NCBI GenBank assembly: GCA_937934115.1
Contig: CALHAH010000009.1
Coordinates: forward strand, 62,001-126,000
Length of the DNA stretch: 64,000 nt
Reading direction: 5' to 3'
From: an uncultured Thermoanaerobaculum sp.
Lineage (GTDB): Bacteria > Acidobacteriota > Thermoanaerobaculia > Thermoanaerobaculales > Thermoanaerobaculaceae
Made by a program: the position numbers and the translations under genes. Below are positions 62,559 to 64,000 of the stretch, one piece after another (positions within the stretch are counted from its first letter, which is position 1; each line of letters begins with the position of its first letter). The notes beneath the pieces are model-generated. The model saw only the letters and a list, made by a program, of their open reading frames with translations. It did not search any database and was not told the origin of the DNA.

Positions 62559-64000
62559 GTGGATTGTTTGTGGCCGGTGCTGGCCGCGCCCTTTCTGGCG
62601 GTGGGATACGCATTTTTATTGGCCGCCGTGGGTTCGCGCCTGCGCCAAGGGATGCGATTGCCTCTGTATCCTTCCCTCAAGTTACCCTTCGATTTTGCCA
62701 TTGGCGCCGGAAGCGTAAGCCTCTTATTGCTTTTGTTAGGCTTGTTAAGGCTGTACCAACCCTTCGTTTTTGTTTGTGTGGGTTTCTTTTTGATGTGCTG
62801 TGCCCGCTTTCGTAGGAATCATTGGCGCTGGAAGGCGCTTCTCCCAGCGACCTTATCAAGCTCGCTTCTGCTGCCCCTAGCCCTTGCTGAACCTTTCTTT
62901 TACGACGCGCTGGTGTACCACCTGGCGCTTCCTTGGCAAGCGCTTCTGGAAGGTGGGTGGACTCCACATCCCGAGAACGTTTACGCAACGCTCCCACCAA
63001 TGGCGCAACTTTGCGCCTTACCCCTCTTGGCTGCGAAGGTCCCCCGAGCGTACGCCGTACTCCATCTTCTAACCTTTGTCTTTGCCGGGGGCGCTTTGTA
63101 CGCGATGGCTCGGGTTTGGGGAGGCAAAAGTCTGGCGGCATTAGCGAGTTTCTGTCTACCGCTTATACCGCTTTTTGTCTTGGTCCCCGCGCTGCCCGCC
63201 GCGGAGGGATGGGCTGTTTTGAACCTTGCCCTCGGTGCGTGTTTGTCCTTACATTATCGCTTGCTCCCCCCCGTTGGCATTTTGGCCGGGCTGGCCGTGG
63301 CCAGCCGGCTGCAGGCCCTTCCGGTGGCGGCAGCGTTAATCGCTGGAGCGATTCTCCGTTGTCACGCTTGGCAGCACCGCGCCTTAGCTCTCTCGGGATT
63401 TCTGCTTGGTTCCTCCCTTTGGTGGGGGAAAAACTGGTTTCTTTTGGGTGAACCGTTCTTGCCCTTTGGGGCCTCGGCAGCGGATGCTCTAAGTAAGGAC
63501 GCGGCTCGCCCAAGCCTTATGGCTGTGGGAGTTGCCGGTGCGTTGCGGTCTGCACTTGCCACTCTGTTTCCTCATGCCTCGTACCTTTTGCCGTTGGCAT
63601 TGGCCGCCTTTGGGGCCACCTGCCTCGGGTGGAGCCGCCGGACGCGACTTGTGGCTGTCTTGGCGGGGGTGGGCCTTTTGAGCTGGCCGTTCATTGGGCT
63701 TATCCCCAGGTTTCTGTCCGGTACCAGCGTGTTTTGGCTAGCTCTTCCCACGGCGGCACGAAGTGGGTTAAGCAGGGTGGCCTCTTGGTTGGCCCTCAGC
63801 GTGGTGGCTTTACTTGGCCTGGTTGTCAGCGTGCAGCAGCTCTTTCGCTGGGGCGGCCTGGCTCTCGTAAGCCGAGCACAAATTGCCCACGCGCGGTTTG
63901 TCATTAACAACCCTTTCCCTGCCTTTGCTAAGGCTCAAAAACTGCCCCCTCACGCGAAAGTGCTGTTCGTTGGCGAACCGCGAGGCTTTGGTTTCCCGAG
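62559..64000 (+). CDS. GT-C-like polytopic membrane protein, open at the right edge
   Basis: A reading frame without stop from the GTG at 62559 to the window's end (over 480 codons). It is very hydrophobic, with about 11 or 12 candidate membrane helices. After the third or fourth helix comes F-Y-D-A-L-V-Y-H-L-A-L-P, a first-loop motif with an acidic residue like that in GT-C glycosyltransferases that use polyprenyl-phosphate sugars. Near the end L-P-P-H-A-K-V-L-F-V-G-E begins a soluble domain typical of the same protein group. Function is likely envelope glycan or protein glycosylation; the exact reaction is unknown. Confidence 0.75.
   Translation, partial: MDCLWPVLAAPFLAVGYAFLLAAVGSRLRQGMRLPLYPSLKLPFDFAIGAGSVSLLLLLLGLLRLYQPFVFVCVGFFLMCCARFRRNHWRWKALLPATLSSSLLLPLALAEPFFYDALVYHLALPWQALLEGGWTPHPENVYATLPPMAQLCALPLLAAKVPRAYAVLHLLTFVFAGGALYAMARVWGGKSLAALASFCLPLIPLFVLVPALPAAEGWAVLNLALGACLSLHYRLLPPVGILAGLAVASRLQALPVAAALIAGAILRCHAWQHRALALSGFLLGSSLWWGKNWFLLGEPFLPFGASAADALSKDAARPSLMAVGVAGALRSALATLFPHASYLLPLALAAFGATCLGWSRRTRLVAVLAGVGLLSWPFIGLIPRFLSGTSVFWLALPTAARSGLSRVASWLALSVVALLGLVVSVQQLFRWGGLALVSRAQIAHARFVINNPFPAFAKAQKLPPHAKVLFVGEPRGFGFP

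Noticed and set aside
1-64000. Insertion sequences, prophage, CRISPR array, rRNA operon
   Set aside because: No transposase, integrase, phage structural gene, regular spaced repeats or rRNA sequence was seen on either strand.

Overview
The window is a GC-rich, gene-dense bacterial chromosome segment with no insertion sequences, prophage genes or CRISPR array. A heptosyltransferase-like gene, a KdtX-like glycosyltransferase, a beta-barrel protein and lipoproteins point to a Gram-negative with an outer membrane. Futalosine-pathway menaquinone genes, many multiheme cytochromes c and a molybdoenzyme point to quinone-linked anaerobic respiration. The overall gene set resembles Acidobacteriota (Thermoanaerobaculia-like), but this is an impression from gene content and not a proven assignment.

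Layout. 1-6.7 kb (+): end of a shortened glmU, then glmS, a UvrD/PcrA helicase and an MscS-type channel. 6.7-17.4 kb (-): hutI, a DivIVA-domain gene, yggS, RNase H, a zinc-ribbon coiled-coil gene and tRNA-Met(CAT); then the macromolecular-synthesis operon rpsU-mutS2-dnaG-rpoD, with mutS2 inserted; then a lipoprotein gene. 17.5-21.1 kb (+): a GAF-like/coiled-coil protein, a lytic transglycosylase and a YjbQ protein.

21.1-32.8 kb (-) is the most interesting part. Ten tightly packed genes encode a decaheme cytochrome, an outer-membrane barrel, a triheme cytochrome, a Tat-exported molybdopterin oxidoreductase, its four-cluster Fe-S subunit, a TorD-like chaperone, a polyferredoxin with a zinc ribbon, a membrane-anchored PhnD-like binding protein, a histidine kinase and an NtrC-type sigma-54 activator. 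A sigma-54-like promoter lies about 40 bp before the first gene. I read this as a self-regulated molybdoenzyme respiration module wired through an outer-membrane porin-cytochrome conduit. It is analogous to DmsEFAB of Shewanella, but its sensory module is of the AioXSR/ArrXSR/TtrSR kind.

33-46.4 kb: a GT4 glycosyltransferase, an OPT transporter, clpB, a CPBP-like membrane protein with altered catalytic residues, a PlsB-like acyltransferase, a Tat amidase, an HtrA protease, rsgA and a DAACS symporter. 46.4-50.3 kb: a NapH-like Fe-S membrane protein and a convergent Rieske-cytochrome b-nonaheme cytochrome c operon, which could oxidise menaquinol and feed periplasmic cytochromes. 50.4-53.1 kb: a YmdB-family phosphodiesterase gene, two glycosyltransferase genes, tRNA-Lys and tRNA-Leu. 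53.1-62.5 kb: tig-clpP-clpX-lon-engB-rho-mqnA-mqnC. The last 1.4 kb is the open-ended start of a GT-C-like membrane protein.

Together the mqn genes, the Rieske/b/multiheme complex and the molybdoenzyme conduit outline a possible electron path: menaquinol, then a multiheme complex, then a periplasmic decaheme protein, then the outer membrane, then the molybdoenzyme. No gap longer than 300 bases lacks a gene. The longest is 36260-36510, which holds divergent promoters.
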